Assembly (NCBI GenBank): GCA_016187835.1
Contig: JACPIY010000001.1
Span: forward strand, 27,722 to 77,740
Reading direction: 5' to 3'
Source: Deltaproteobacteria bacterium
Lineage (GTDB): Bacteria > Desulfobacterota_D > UBA1144 > Nemesobacterales > CSP1-2
DNA: 50,019 nt
This document shows, piece after piece, positions 26,300 to 36,498 of this stretch. Below the pieces are notes generated by a model. That model did not search any database. It saw nothing but the letters and a program-made list of their open reading frames with translations, and had not been told where the DNA came from. Position numbers and translations under genes: made by a program. How positions within the stretch are numbered: the first letter of the stretch is position 1; each line of letters opens with the position of its first letter.

Positions 26300-26646
26300 C
26301 TAAGGTTCTTTTGTAGCTCAATAATAATCCAGTCATGGCTTCTAGCTTGTGCTTAATGAGTTCTCAAGTGGATTTGAACTGTTTACGCCATCCTTTTAAA
26401 AAGTTCCCTCGTTGATCGAGGCCTGCGATAACTCCATAAGTCACCTAAAAATAGAGATTATTTCACCAACACTTATGGGGGAATTCTGCTAATTCCTCGT
26501 CTAAATAATACGATCACCCTGGGTTGTCTGTCTAAATATAAGTTGAAACCAAAACGATTCTTGAGAGTTTAAATAAAGTGGAATAAATTTCACTTTACTG
26601 CATCCATTTTAGGGGAATTACATCATAACTTCAAGGAGAAAGGGTT
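26300..26646. other. Leader region of the sigma factor gene
   Basis: A 347-bp gap with no gene visible. AAGGAGAAAGG lies just upstream of ATG 26647. No promoter I would stake a claim on. Confidence 0.4.
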
Positions 26647-27846
26647 ATGCTCAAATATAAAGAATTAAATGAGATATTTGATGAGGATTCAACGCCCCGA
26701 ATTGATTCTCTTCCAGTGGGTTTTGCCCCGATAGAGTCTGAAGATTATTTTAAGGAAGATTTTAATCTCGATATTGAACCATCCGAGGAAATCTCAATAA
26801 CTGGAAGCGTGAACGAAATTCCCAATCAGGATTTAAGATTAATAAATGCTTACTTTAAAGAAGTTAGCACTGAGCCGCTTCTTACACCAAAGGAAGAAAT
26901 TGAAGTTGCGGCAAAGATAAGAAAATGTGAAGCAAGAGCAAGAGAGATGCAAAGGGTTATTGAGAGAATTCTTAGCAGAAGGGTCAGGCGTGATGACAAG
27001 AAAACGCTTCTAGAGTTAATAGACGTTGCGGATAAGAGTCCTAATAAAACAGAATTATTTGAAAAACGCATCAAGAGACTTGTAAATCTTCTTCAGGCAT
27101 ATTCCGGAAAGGCTATTCAGTTCAGAAACAGATTTATCAAGGCGAACTTAAGGCTTGTTGCAAGCATGGCAAAAAGATACATGGGGCGTGGAGTTCCCTT
27201 TTTGGATTTGATTCAGGAGGGTAATCTGGGGCTTATAAAGGCGGTAGAAAAGTTTGACTATACAAAGGGCTACAGATTTTCTACTTATGCTTGCTGGTGG
27301 ATAAATCAGGCCATGACCAGGTCGCTTTATAATCAGACAAGAACTATTAGGGTTCCATCCTATTTGCTCGAGAAAGCGGGTAAAGTCCAATATACGCGGT
27401 CTAGGCTTAAGGAAAAGACTGGAAAAGCGCCTAATGCCGAAGAAATTGCAAAGAAGGTAAATATGTCCGTAGAGGGTGTAAAGCGGATACTTGAAACAGG
27501 GGAAAAGGTAGTAAGTCTCGACTCTACGATATGGACGGAAGAGAAAATGACCTTTATTGATTTTGTTCCCGATCCTAATTCTCCGTCACCCGATTCCCTA
27601 ATAGCGGCTGCTTCCATTCCCAAGAATGTTGACCATGCACTTTCAATTCTGAATTTCAGGGAGAGGGAAGTTATTAAAATGAGGTTCGGAATAGGGTATG
27701 AAAATCCGTTTACGCTTGATGAGGTGGGAAAACGATTTGGGTTAACTAGAGAAAGAATTAGACAGATAGAAAGAAGCTCGATTCATAAACTTAAAAAGTC
27801 AAAATCGGCTGCCGCTCTTAGAAGCCTGGTGGAAGTTTACAAGTGA
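26647..27846 (+). CDS. RNA polymerase sigma-70 family factor (RpoD/RpoS-like)
   Basis: 399 residues. After an acidic N-terminal stretch of about 70 residues, region 1.2 is seen as DLRLINAYFKEVSTEPLLTPKEEIEVA. Region 2 is RFIKANLRLVASMAKRYMGRGVPFLDLIQEGNLGLIKAVEKFDYTKGYRFSTYACWWINQAMTRSL, the promoter-melting and -10 contacts. Region 3 is KTGKAPNAEEIAKKVNMSVEGV, and region 4 has the -35 helix-turn-helix FTLDEVGKRFGLTRERIRQIERSSIHKLKK. About 70 nonconserved residues separate 1.2 and 2. Too short for a typical RpoD; a group 2 (RpoS-like) factor is more likely. SD AAGGAGAAAGG. Confidence 0.88.
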   Translation: MLKYKELNEIFDEDSTPRIDSLPVGFAPIESEDYFKEDFNLDIEPSEEISITGSVNEIPNQDLRLINAYFKEVSTEPLLTPKEEIEVAAKIRKCEARAREMQRVIERILSRRVRRDDKKTLLELIDVADKSPNKTELFEKRIKRLVNLLQAYSGKAIQFRNRFIKANLRLVASMAKRYMGRGVPFLDLIQEGNLGLIKAVEKFDYTKGYRFSTYACWWINQAMTRSLYNQTRTIRVPSYLLEKAGKVQYTRSRLKEKTGKAPNAEEIAKKVNMSVEGVKRILETGEKVVSLDSTIWTEEKMTFIDFVPDPNSPSPDSLIAAASIPKNVDHALSILNFREREVIKMRFGIGYENPFTLDEVGKRFGLTRERIRQIERSSIHKLKKSKSAAALRSLVEVYK

Positions 27847-28025
27847 GATTCAGGGCATTTTAATAGTTTGTTCTAAACCTACCCCCCAAGCCTGGAAATA
27901 TAAGCAATACCTTGGACGTAGAGTAACTGTACGCCCCCTGCTGGATTTTTCCTAAGATTAGTATTAAACCCCTCTGGAATAGCTCGCCTTAATGGTATTA
28001 TTTTACACTGTTTAGGTCAATAAAA

Positions 28026-28682
28026 TTGAGAGACAGCGACATTCATAATGTTATTAGAATCTTGAGGAAAGAGAGCAGCAAATGGGACGTCCCGGTTGTT
28101 ACACTGGCTGCGGAGACTTCTCACGATCCTTTTAAAGTGTTAGTATCAACAATTCTCAGCCTTCGCACGCAGGACAAGACTACTGAGGAGGCGTCAAAGG
28201 GATTGTTTCAGCTTGCGGATAATCCCTGCGATATGTTGAAGCTTAGCGCTGAGGTGATTGAGAAAACAATATATCCGGTTGGATTCTATAAAACTAAGGC
28301 AAAAACAATCCTTTACCTCTGCCAAGAGCTTATAGAAAGATACGATTCGAAAGTACCGGACGACCTGGATGAATTACTGAAACTAAAAGGGGTAGGAAGA
28401 AAAACCGCAAACCTGGTTGTCACTTTAGGATATGGAAAGCCTGGAATCTGTGTTGACACGCATGTTCACAGAATATCTAATAGATGGGGTTATGTAAAAA
28501 CGAGGACACCTCTTGAAACAGAAATGGTTCTTAGAGAAAAGCTTCCCAGGAAATACTGGATCGAAGATAATACCCTATTAGTAGGTTTCGGACAGTATCT
28601 ATGCCGACCTATTTCTCCAAAATGCAGTGCGTGTCCCATTGAAAAGTACTGTGATAAAGTCGGTGTGAAAAAAAACAGGTGA
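28026..28682 (+). CDS. nth: Endonuclease III (DNA glycosylase/AP lyase)
   Basis: 218 residues with TTG start. It removes oxidised pyrimidines and cuts the AP site. Visible are the helix-hairpin-helix LLKLKGVGRKTANLVV with the catalytic Lys, the catalytic Asp in CVDTHVHRIS, and the 4Fe-4S cluster cysteines spaced C-x6-C-x2-C-x5-C in LCRPISPKCSACPIEKYC. Length and order are typical. It lies 128 bp before nuoJ and may be transcribed independently. Confidence 0.92.
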   Translation: MRDSDIHNVIRILRKESSKWDVPVVTLAAETSHDPFKVLVSTILSLRTQDKTTEEASKGLFQLADNPCDMLKLSAEVIEKTIYPVGFYKTKAKTILYLCQELIERYDSKVPDDLDELLKLKGVGRKTANLVVTLGYGKPGICVDTHVHRISNRWGYVKTRTPLETEMVLREKLPRKYWIEDNTLLVGFGQYLCRPISPKCSACPIEKYCDKVGVKKNR

Positions 28683-28810
28683 TATTTAGATAAAAACGAA
28701 ATTAATTGAGAAGTCTTATCTGCAAGTTTGACTACCCTATCTTTCCAAATATAATCTAATACGTTTATTTTTATAACTGACAGGATACATAGAAGGAGGT
28801 AAAAGGAAAT

Positions 28811-29317
28811 TTGGAATCGGTGCTTTTCTACATATTCGCAGCAGCTTCGGTAGCAGGTGCTCTTTTGGTAGTTTTTCACAAAAACCCCATAGCTAGCGCT
28901 CTTTCTCTTGTGCTTACGCTTTTTTCAACTGCGGTTCTTTTTATTTTTCTTCTTGCTCATTTTGTTGCTGCTATCCAAATTCTTGTCTATGCCGGTGCTA
29001 TAATGGTCTTGTTTATGTTTACGGTTATGTTCTTGAACATAAGAGAAGAATCTCTAAAGTTTGATGCTCAAAATCTTCCTGTTAAGCTCGGTGTTTTGTT
29101 GCTAATTCTTTTTATTTTTGGTTATTTTGCAAGTATAGGTTTTAAAAAGAGCTTTTCTCTAAACCATGCTGCTTCACTTCCCGAAAGCTTTGGTACTGTT
29201 GAAGGAGTAGGAGAGGTTCTTTTTAAAGACTACCTTCTTCCATTTGAGCTTACATCAGTATTGATCGTAGTGGCTATTCTAGGCGTAGTTGCGATAGCCA
29301 AAAGAGGGACTGACTGA
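28811..29317 (+). CDS. nuoJ: NADH-quinone oxidoreductase subunit J
   Basis: 168 residues with five predicted membrane helices. Family features are the opening FYIFAAASVAGALLVVFHKNPIASALSLVLTLFSTAVLF, AIQILVYAGAIMVLFMFTVMFLNI, and a C-terminal helix LTSVLIVVAILGVVAIAKR. It is a proton-channel arm subunit of complex I. TTG start with GGAGG at about 11 bases. It runs straight into nuoK with one base between. Confidence 0.93.
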   Translation: MESVLFYIFAAASVAGALLVVFHKNPIASALSLVLTLFSTAVLFIFLLAHFVAAIQILVYAGAIMVLFMFTVMFLNIREESLKFDAQNLPVKLGVLLLILFIFGYFASIGFKKSFSLNHAASLPESFGTVEGVGEVLFKDYLLPFELTSVLIVVAILGVVAIAKRGTD

Positions 29318-29318
29318 A

Positions 29319-29624
29319 TTGATTGTTACAATAGAACATTATTTGGTACTCAGTGCCATTCTTTTCATCATAGGTGCTTATGGGGTTATTATAAGAAAGA
29401 ACCTGGTTATCGTGCTTATGTCCCTGGAACTAATGCTTAATTCTGCAAACCTTGCTTTTGTGGCATTTTCAAAGGCACTAGGAAATATGACGGGACAGGT
29501 ATTTATGATAATGACACTCACTGTGGCCGCGGCTGAGGTGGCTGTTGGACTTGCTCTTGTTGTTGCGATTTATACTCATCGGGGAACTTTGGATATAGAT
29601 GTTTTAAAAATGCTTAAAGGATAA
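29319..29624 (+). CDS. nuoK: NADH-quinone oxidoreductase subunit K
   Basis: 101 residues, three membrane helices. Typical NuoK landmarks: HYLVLSAILFIIGAYGVI, the conserved Glu in VLMSLELMLNSANLAFVAF, and the second in TVAAAEVAVGLALVVAIY. TTG start, one base after the nuoJ stop. Membrane arm subunit of complex I. Confidence 0.94.
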   Translation: MIVTIEHYLVLSAILFIIGAYGVIIRKNLVIVLMSLELMLNSANLAFVAFSKALGNMTGQVFMIMTLTVAAAEVAVGLALVVAIYTHRGTLDIDVLKMLKG

Positions 29625-29633
29625 CATCACGGA

Positions 29634-29697
29634 ATACAGGATGCATGATACAAGATGCAAGATGTAAAAAACATGAATCGTGCATGTTGCAACATTT
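29634..29697. repeat. GATGCA-type short repeat before nuoL
   Basis: Contains GGATGCATGATACAAGATGC and related tracts like those at 17720-17756. It creates the spurious N-terminal extension of the nuoL ORF in the track. Confidence 0.45.
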
Positions 29698-29715
29698 CAA
29701 AGGATAAATAAACAG

Positions 29716-31689
29716 ATGCTTGCCTGGATAATCTTTGCTCCTCTAATCGGTGCTTTGATAAATGGACTTGTTTTTGCTTCAGGATTTTGGAAGAAAGTTC
29801 TTCACGGAGATGAACACTCGGAAAAGAGGATAGTAAGCGTTGTTGGATGTGGCGTGATCCTAATTTCCGCAGCAATCTCTTCAATTATGTTTCTCAAGCT
29901 TCGCGCGCTTGACCCTGCTGAGAGACAAATCATTCAAGAACTATTCGTCTGGATTCCTTCAGGGGAATTTCAGGTATCGTATGGGTTTTTATTTGACTCC
30001 CTTTCCTGCGTTATGGCTCTTGTAGTTACGTGGGTCAGTTTTCTTATTCACATCTATTCAATCGGTTATATGCATGAAGACCATTCCTATTCCAGATACT
30101 TTACTTATCTAAACATATTCGTTTTCTTTATGCTAATTCTGGTTCTTGGAAACAGCTTCCCTCTTATGTTTGTTGGTTGGGAAGGAGTCGGTCTTGCCTC
30201 TTATCTTCTTATTGGTTTTTGGTACGACGACCCCGAAAAAGCTTATGCGGGTAGAAAAGCGTTTATAGTAAACAGAATAGGTGACTTCGGCTTCATACTG
30301 GGCATATTTCTAATATTCTTTGTATTTGGCTCTGCAAGTTACGGAGAGGTTTTCAAGAAGGCACTCGATCCGGGATTCATGAGTAATATTCCTGGCGCAG
30401 TTATTACTGTAATAGCCTTACTTCTATTTGTAGGCGCGGTAGGAAAATCCGCTCAGTTCCCACTCTATGTATGGCTTCCTGATGCTATGGCGGGTCCCAC
30501 TCCGGTAAGCGCGCTAATTCACGCCGCTACGATGGTTACAGCAGGAGTTTATATGGTAGCAAGGTGTAACATTTTTTATTCCGTTTCTCCCACGGCTCAA
30601 ATGATTGTTGTTGGGATTGCGGCGTTTACGGCTTTTCTTGCCGCAACTATTGCCCTTACTCAGAACGACATTAAAAAAGTTCTTGCTTATTCAACTGTAA
30701 GCCAGCTTGGTTATATGTTCATGGGCGTAGGCTGCGGGGCTTATATTGCCGGGATGTTTCACCTTGTAACTCACGCCTTTTTTAAGGCGCTTTTATTTTT
30801 AGGTTCTGGAAGTGTCATCCACGCTCTCGGTGGAGAACAGGATATAAGGAAGATGGGCGGATTAAGAAAATTTCTCCCTGTAACGTCGCTAACATTTCTC
30901 GTAGGAACTCTTGCAATCTCAGGGATTCCTCTCCTTTCAGGCTTTTTCAGCAAAGATGAGATACTCGGCTCTCTTTATGAAAGGGGTTTTATAATTGCCT
31001 GGATCGCAGGACTTATTACGGCGGTCCTTACAGCCTTTTATATGATGCGACTGTATCTTCTTACGTTTGAAGGAGAAGCCAGGGCTTCGGGGGAAGTAAA
31101 GCAACTTATACACGAGTCTCCTTCTTCTATGACGCTTCCTCTTATAATTCTTGCCGTGCTTTCCGTTATCGGCGGATATATGGGCGTTCCTGAGTTTATG
31201 GGGAAAGTAGTAGGAATTCACGATTCAAATATATTTGAAAAGTTTCTAGCGGCTTCGATACTTGTAGAGGAAATAAAGCACTTAGAGCATCACGCTTTAG
31301 GGCATTGGACACTGGTTGTGTTTTCAATTATTGCGGCTTTCTTGGGGATCGGATTAGCTTTTTATACGTATATCATTAAACCGTCTATTCCAGAGTCAGT
31401 TGCAAAGAACCCTGGTATCTCTTCTCTCTACCAGGGTTCTTATGGAAAGTGGTTTGTGGATGAGATCTATAATGTGCTTTTTGTGAGAACTTTCGTCCGT
31501 TTAGCAAATATAGCTGCTTTATTCGACATGAAGATCATTGACGGTGCGGTAAACGGAATTGCAAAGGTCATTGGAGAGGCGGCGGCTATTTTACGTAACG
31601 CACAGACTGGAATATTAAGATTCTACGCTGCCCTTATGGCAATTGGAGCTACGGCCATTCTTATTTATATTGTATTGTCGGTGAAGTAG
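29716..31689 (+). CDS. nuoL: NADH-quinone oxidoreductase subunit L
   Basis: About 657 residues from ATG 29716, chosen because AAGGA precedes it and family N-termini begin near MLAWIIFAPLIGALINGL. Antiporter-like subunit of complex I with some 14-16 membrane helices. Seen: MFVGWEGVGLASYLLIGFW, the Lys/His/Glu-bearing helices LFVGAVGKSAQFPLYVWLPDAMAGPTPVSALIHAATMVTAGVYM, the broken helix DIKKVLAYSTVSQLGYMFMG, and the long lateral helix near the end. No nuoM or nuoN follows; the next gene is glnA on the other strand. Confidence 0.95.
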   Translation: MLAWIIFAPLIGALINGLVFASGFWKKVLHGDEHSEKRIVSVVGCGVILISAAISSIMFLKLRALDPAERQIIQELFVWIPSGEFQVSYGFLFDSLSCVMALVVTWVSFLIHIYSIGYMHEDHSYSRYFTYLNIFVFFMLILVLGNSFPLMFVGWEGVGLASYLLIGFWYDDPEKAYAGRKAFIVNRIGDFGFILGIFLIFFVFGSASYGEVFKKALDPGFMSNIPGAVITVIALLLFVGAVGKSAQFPLYVWLPDAMAGPTPVSALIHAATMVTAGVYMVARCNIFYSVSPTAQMIVVGIAAFTAFLAATIALTQNDIKKVLAYSTVSQLGYMFMGVGCGAYIAGMFHLVTHAFFKALLFLGSGSVIHALGGEQDIRKMGGLRKFLPVTSLTFLVGTLAISGIPLLSGFFSKDEILGSLYERGFIIAWIAGLITAVLTAFYMMRLYLLTFEGEARASGEVKQLIHESPSSMTLPLIILAVLSVIGGYMGVPEFMGKVVGIHDSNIFEKFLAASILVEEIKHLEHHALGHWTLVVFSIIAAFLGIGLAFYTYIIKPSIPESVAKNPGISSLYQGSYGKWFVDEIYNVLFVRTFVRLANIAALFDMKIIDGAVNGIAKVIGEAAAILRNAQTGILRFYAALMAIGATAILIYIVLSVK

Positions 31690-31814
31690 GATTGCGCCGT
31701 ATTTGCAGCGACGAATCGTGTACTTTCCCTATGATATAAAATCCGTTTGAGTATTCTTTCAGTAGTTTGTTGAGTCAACTGTGATTTGACTAAGCTCGGA
31801 GTGGTTTCTACTAT

Positions 31815-31842
31815 GTAGAGACACAAAATTTTATGTCTCTAT
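31815..31842. repeat. GTAGAGACACAAAA-type palindrome
   Basis: Two near-perfect complementary halves beginning GTAGAGACACAAAA. A relative lies at 42898-42924. The palindrome resembles the GTAGGGGC family in size and ends. Confidence 0.6.
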
Positions 31843-31941
31843 AAAATCAAATTCAAACCAGACGATGAACGAAATCTCTTCACCTTATCTTTTAGACCTA
31901 TTTCAGCAATAGTAGTTTAAAGAAAAAGTATATCAAGATAA

Positions 31942-31977
31942 AAAGAGGCGACAGCGAAAAGCCGCTGTCGCCTCTTT
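31942..31977 (-). terminator. Rho-independent terminator of glnA
   Basis: A perfect 15-bp stem (AAAGAGGCGACAGCG and complement) with a 6-base loop, 33 bp past the glnA stop. On the minus strand it is followed by a T-rich run, so it should stop glnB-glnA transcription. Confidence 0.85.
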
Positions 31978-32009
31978 CCTAGTTGAGGTTTATTTCGAGA
32001 TGGGTTTTC

Positions 32010-33485
32010 TTAAGCGTCAAAGTAAAGCATAAACTCATAGGGCACAGGTCTCAGTCTTATCGGATTTACTTCCTTCTCGATCTTATAGCTTATCCACATC
32101 TCAATCACGTCCTCTGTAAACACATCACCCTTCATGAGAAACTCGTGGTCGTTCTCAAGTCCCTTTAGGGCTTCTTCAAGTGAGCCGGGAACTGAGGGGA
32201 TTCCGGCGAGCTCTTCCGGACCTAGTGCGTAAATGTCCTTATCAAGCGGCTCTCCGGGATTTAATTTTTTCTCAATTCCATCAAGCCCTGCCATAAGCAT
32301 TGCAGCGAAAGCAAGGTATCCATTGCAGGATGGGTCTGGGAATCTGCATTCGATTCTTTTTGCTTTGGGGCTTGGAGAATACATTGGGATTCTAACTGCC
32401 GCGCTTCTATTTCTTGCAGAGTAGGCAAGGTTCACAGGGGCTTCAAATCCAGGAACGAGTCTTCTGTAGGAGTTTGTGGTGGGTGCAACAAACGCGCATA
32501 GAGCCGCAGCGTGTTTTAGAATCCCTGCAATATAGTGCATAGCCAAATCACTTAGACCGGCATAACCATTTCCCGGAAAAAGCGGCTCACCGTTTTTCCA
32601 GAGGGATTGATGTACGTGCATTCCTGAGCCGTTATCTCCAAAGATCGGCTTTGGCATGAATGTAACGGTTTTTCCGTATCTTTTAGCAACGTTTCTGCAT
32701 ACGTATTTATACCACTTCATATTGTCACCCATAGTGACGAGCGGGGCAAAACGCATATCAATTTCAGCCTGACCCGCGGTGGAGACTTCATGGTGGTGCG
32801 CCTCAATCATAATGCCAAGCTCCTCTAGGACTCTAACCATTTCGGATCTTAGGTCCTGAAAGGTATCTGTAGGTGGGACAGGGAAATATCCTTCTTTGTA
32901 TCTGGGCTTATAGCCCAGGTTTGGTTCTTCATCTCTTCCCGTATTCCAGGATCCCTCGATCGAATCCACAAAATAATATGCTGTGTTAGATGTTTGATCG
33001 TACCTGACATCGTCTAATATAAAGAATTCGAGTTCGGGTCCAAAGTAGGCCGTATCAGCAATCCCCGTGCTCTTCACATAGGCTGCTGCTTTCTTTGCAA
33101 TATTTCTGGGATCACGTGAGTACGGTTCACGCGTTACAGGGTCCACTATATCGCAGATCACGGCCAAAGTAGGAGCAGCCGTAAATGGATCCATCCTTGC
33201 GGTTTTTGGATCCGGAATGACGAGCATATCACTTGCGTGAATTGACTGCCATCCCCGAATACTGGAGCCGTCAAAGCCAAGTCCGTCTTCGAATGCATCC
33301 TCATCTAGCTGGTGTGCCGGAACGCTAAAGTGCTGCCAGGATCCAAGGAAGTCGAGGAATCTTAAATCTACAATTCCTACACTATTTTCCTTCAGCAATT
33401 TTAAAACGTCTCCTGCTTTTTGAGGAAACGCAGAGCCTGTGGCTTCTTTGCTCTTCTTGTTGGAATTTCTTCTTTTTGTGGGCAT
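32010..33485 (-). CDS. glnA: Type I glutamine synthetase
   Basis: 491 residues; makes glutamine from glutamate and ammonia. It has DGSSIRGWQ early on, the FGPELEFFI metal site, the [23 protein letters not shown] loop, and NRSAAVRIP. The adenylylation-region tyrosine is visible as [12 protein letters not shown], so control by GlnE-type adenylylation is plausible. The N-terminus carries about 20 basic residues before the usual start. 44 bp after glnB, same strand. Confidence 0.95.
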   Translation of the reverse strand: MPTKRRNSNKKSKEATGSAFPQKAGDVLKLLKENSVGIVDLRFLDFLGSWQHFSVPAHQLDEDAFEDGLGFDGSSIRGWQSIHASDMLVIPDPKTARMDPFTAAPTLAVICDIVDPVTREPYSRDPRNIAKKAAAYVKSTGIADTAYFGPELEFFILDDVRYDQTSNTAYYFVDSIEGSWNTGRDEEPNLGYKPRYKEGYFPVPPTDTFQDLRSEMVRVLEELGIMIEAHHHEVSTAGQAEIDMRFAPLVTMGDNMKWYKYVCRNVAKRYGKTVTFMPKPIFGDNGSGMHVHQSLWKNGEPLFPGNGYAGLSDLAMHYIAGILKHAAALCAFVAPTTNSYRRLVPGFEAPVNLAYSARNRSAAVRIPMYSPSPKAKRIECRFPDPSCNGYLAFAAMLMAGLDGIEKKLNPGEPLDKDIYALGPEELAGIPSVPGSLEEALKGLENDHEFLMKGDVFTEDVIEMWISYKIEKEVNPIRLRPVPYEFMLYFDA

Positions 33486-33529
33486 TTCGTTAAATCCTCC
33501 TAAAATAGTATTTATAGTCGTCTTTAATC

Positions 33530-33901
<372 letters not shown>

Positions 33902-33908
33902 TTAACAA

Positions 33909-33924
33909 TGCAAACAACATACCA
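33909..33924 (-). promoter_or_regulatory. Sigma-54 type promoter of glnB-glnA
   Basis: On the minus strand the sequence reads TGGTATGTTGTTTGCA: GG and GC dinucleotides exactly 10 bp apart, as sigma-54 requires. The -12 element lies about 42 bp upstream of the glnB ATG. The nearby NtrB/NtrC pair is the expected activator. Confidence 0.65.
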
Positions 33925-33986
33925 TATTCCTAAATGCTCTTTCAATAACTAAATAGGCTATTTTTTGAAAATATAGGCTTGATTCA

Positions 33987-34003
33987 TGCTTAATGCTTAA
34001 GCA
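33987..34003. promoter_or_regulatory. Palindrome upstream of the glnB promoter
   Basis: TGCTTAA-TGC-TTAAGCA, a perfect 7-bp dyad about 63 bp upstream of the -24 element, in the place for an enhancer site. It does not match the enteric NtrC consensus, so the binder is unknown. Confidence 0.35.
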
Positions 34004-34160
34004 CGGAGGCTTAAAAAATGAACATCCAATAAGTTGTCTTCATACAAAGTTAATTTGTGAAAAGAATTGTGGGCAAATAAGAAAAGTGGGTTGATTTGTT
34101 AAAAAAGATTATACGAATGTTTGCCATCGGGTAAGGCAGGTTAAAATAAAAAATCATCTA

Positions 34161-34190
34161 TTTTAGGGGCGTAGTTATACGCCCCTAAAA
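34161..34190 (-). terminator. Terminator-like hairpin after the acyl-CoA synthetase
   Basis: A 13-bp stem (TTTTAGGGGCGTA) and a 4-base loop, seven bases beyond the synthetase stop. The outer bases resemble the GTAGGGGC palindrome family. On the minus strand the stem ends in CCCCTAAAA and an AT-rich tail follows. Confidence 0.6.
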
Positions 34191-34197
34191 GGCTTCA

Positions 34198-35934
34198 TTA
34201 TTTTCTCGCGCTGAATTTAAGGCCAGACTTGCCTCTGTCCCACGTCCTGTCAGTTATCTCCTTTAACTCCACCATCTTTATCTTCTGTGTTGCTGTGACC
34301 GGAAATCCCTCCGGATACACCTCTATAAACCTAGGCACCATAGCTACCATTACATGCTCTGCCATCCATTTGCTAAACTCCACCGGATCAAATGTCTCCC
34401 CTGGCTTAAGCGTTATATTCAACTTTATCTCATCATCCGAAACGTTCGGCAGCCTAATCCCCACCGCTATAGCCTCCTGTATCGCCCCATACCTCATCGC
34501 TACATCCTGCACTGCTATCGGATCCACATTCTCCCCAGATACCCTTATCCTGCTAAACCTACCCGCGAAGTAGTACCTCCCGTCTATCCCTCTAGCGAAC
34601 AGATCATCCGAATTGAAAAACCCATCATCATCAAATGCCTCTCTCGTCCTCCTCGCATCCTTAAAATATTCGTTCAAGGTCGTGTGTGGTACAAACGGCT
34701 TTATATACAGCAACCCCTTTGCCTCCTCCGGCGGAGTCGGATTCTCATACGGGTCCCAAAAAGGCCTGAGTACTCTATTCACATCCTGCGGGTCTCTTAA
34801 CTCCACATAATAACCATCCATAGGATACCCGGATGACCCAGGACGATGATCCTCAGGGTCTTTCCACAGCACCATCCCCATCTCAGTTGACCCATACCCA
34901 TCTATCACCCTCACTCCAAACCTCTCCTGAAACTCCCGTAAATTCCTCGGCGCCGGTGACCCCAGCATTATCCTTATTCTGTGCTTCCTGTCCCAATCAC
35001 TCCCCGGCGCTGCCCACAAGTACTCTGCCACCGCCCCAAGCATATTGGCACACGTCGCTCCACACTCGGCTGCCCACTTCCAGAAACTAGATGCTGAAAA
35101 CCTTGGATAGAATACCGCCGTTGCCCCTGCCCCTATCGCACTGAATAAACACATTACCTGTGCATTGGCATGCCCAAGGGAAAGTATACTCATCAGCACA
35201 TCTCCGCTTCTCACTCCCTGCTGCTGTAAATAACTCCTTACAGTCATTACCACCCCTCCGTGATCCCTCGCTACCCCCTTCGGCATCCCTGTCGTCCCTG
35301 ACGTGAACATACATCTCTCCATATCTGTTGTCCTTACATCCACTCCAGGATTTTCCGTTGAAAATCTATCAAACGTGCTGGTGAATGATAATGTCTTTAT
35401 CCCTCCTATGCTCTGTGGAAAGCTCTTCCCATCCCCAGTAACAAAGATTACCTTTAAATTCTTTAACTCCTTCGCTATCTCCTCTATGAAGGGAACACTA
35501 CCCGGGTCTGCTATTAATACCCCCATGTCAGAATAGTTTATTACATACGCTAACCTCTCTCCCTTCTCATCCTTATTTATCGGTACCTGTACTCCTCCCG
35601 CCTTGTGTATAGCTATGATTGATGCCACGTACTCCGAACAGTTCAGCATGTACATCCCCACCTTGTCCCCCTTTTTCACTCCAAATTCATCCCTGAGTCC
35701 GTTTGCTACTCTGTTTGCCCACTCGTTGGTCTGCTTATACGTATAGCTCTCCGTAAGGTTCCCGTCCTTGTCCGCTACTCGAAACATCGTCTTGTCCGGA
35801 AATTTCTCAGCCCCCATCTCCAGGTATCTCGTAACCGACAACCACTTCTTCGTGTCATCAAACGTTCCAAATGGTAGTATTCCCTCTCCCTGATACCTCG
35901 GCTCTCTCGGCCTAAATAATAATTGCATTTCCAT
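34198..35934 (-). CDS. AMP-binding acyl-CoA synthetase/ligase
   Basis: 578 residues of the ANL superfamily; activates a carboxylic acid to an acyl-CoA through an acyl-AMP. Visible are MFTSGTTGMPKGVARDHGG (ATP-binding P-loop), DGYGSTEMGMVLW, the hinge FNSDDLFARGIDGRYYFAGRFSRIRVSGENVDP, and the catalytic Lys near the C-terminus in TATQKIKMVELKE. It lies alone; GAGGG precedes ATG 35934. Substrate unclear: fatty, aromatic or carnitine-like acid are all possible. Confidence 0.9.
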   Translation of the reverse strand: MEMQLLFRPREPRYQGEGILPFGTFDDTKKWLSVTRYLEMGAEKFPDKTMFRVADKDGNLTESYTYKQTNEWANRVANGLRDEFGVKKGDKVGMYMLNCSEYVASIIAIHKAGGVQVPINKDEKGERLAYVINYSDMGVLIADPGSVPFIEEIAKELKNLKVIFVTGDGKSFPQSIGGIKTLSFTSTFDRFSTENPGVDVRTTDMERCMFTSGTTGMPKGVARDHGGVVMTVRSYLQQQGVRSGDVLMSILSLGHANAQVMCLFSAIGAGATAVFYPRFSASSFWKWAAECGATCANMLGAVAEYLWAAPGSDWDRKHRIRIMLGSPAPRNLREFQERFGVRVIDGYGSTEMGMVLWKDPEDHRPGSSGYPMDGYYVELRDPQDVNRVLRPFWDPYENPTPPEEAKGLLYIKPFVPHTTLNEYFKDARRTREAFDDDGFFNSDDLFARGIDGRYYFAGRFSRIRVSGENVDPIAVQDVAMRYGAIQEAIAVGIRLPNVSDDEIKLNITLKPGETFDPVEFSKWMAEHVMVAMVPRFIEVYPEGFPVTATQKIKMVELKEITDRTWDRGKSGLKFSARK

Positions 35935-36498
35935 ACCCTCCTCTTAGAATTGAATGTTTTAAACTATTTGGATAAAAACTGGAATAAATTAATTTAAAAA
36001 CTTCTTTGAACCTAATTATATAATAAACGGAATATGTTATCAATAAAATGATAAGAATGTCAACTTGCCCATGCGGGTCTGGCTAAAGGAAGTTGAGAAA
36101 GTGGGGTCAAGCCTCAACGGGTTATTGCCCAAACGGTTTTTTCGGACATTTATTGAGCAAACATTGGCAAATCATCTTTCCAACTTGCTGATTTGATTGT
36201 CTTATCATTTCGATTATTCATGCGCTCAGCATCAAATTGGGATTTGGGCAACAGCCCGTCAAATCGAGCATTCTAATCTTTCACTATCCAACTTGAAAAT
36301 GATGGCAGAGAGAAAAGATGACAGATATTCTACATTAAGACCTGAACATGGCTTCATCTATAGCCATTCATAATACAATTAATATATGAAAACGCTCTTC
36401 ACTTATGGACAGGAGTTGATGCGAGGATTGTAACTAAACTTCTTGAAAATTTGTGTATCAAATCGAAGTATTAGAATTGAGAAGAAGGCTGAGTAACC
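35935..36498. other. 564-bp gene-free stretch with a pair of inverted repeats
   Basis: No gene visible. The region has arms at 36118-36133 and 36243-36258 (CGGGTTATTGCCCAAA and a complement with two mismatches) that bound 141 bp. It may be a miniature element; no transposase or target duplication was recognised. Confidence 0.35.

Noticed and set aside
29680-29715. N-terminal extension of nuoL
   Set aside because: Encoded by a GATGCA-type intergenic repeat and absent from the family; ATG 29716 has an SD.
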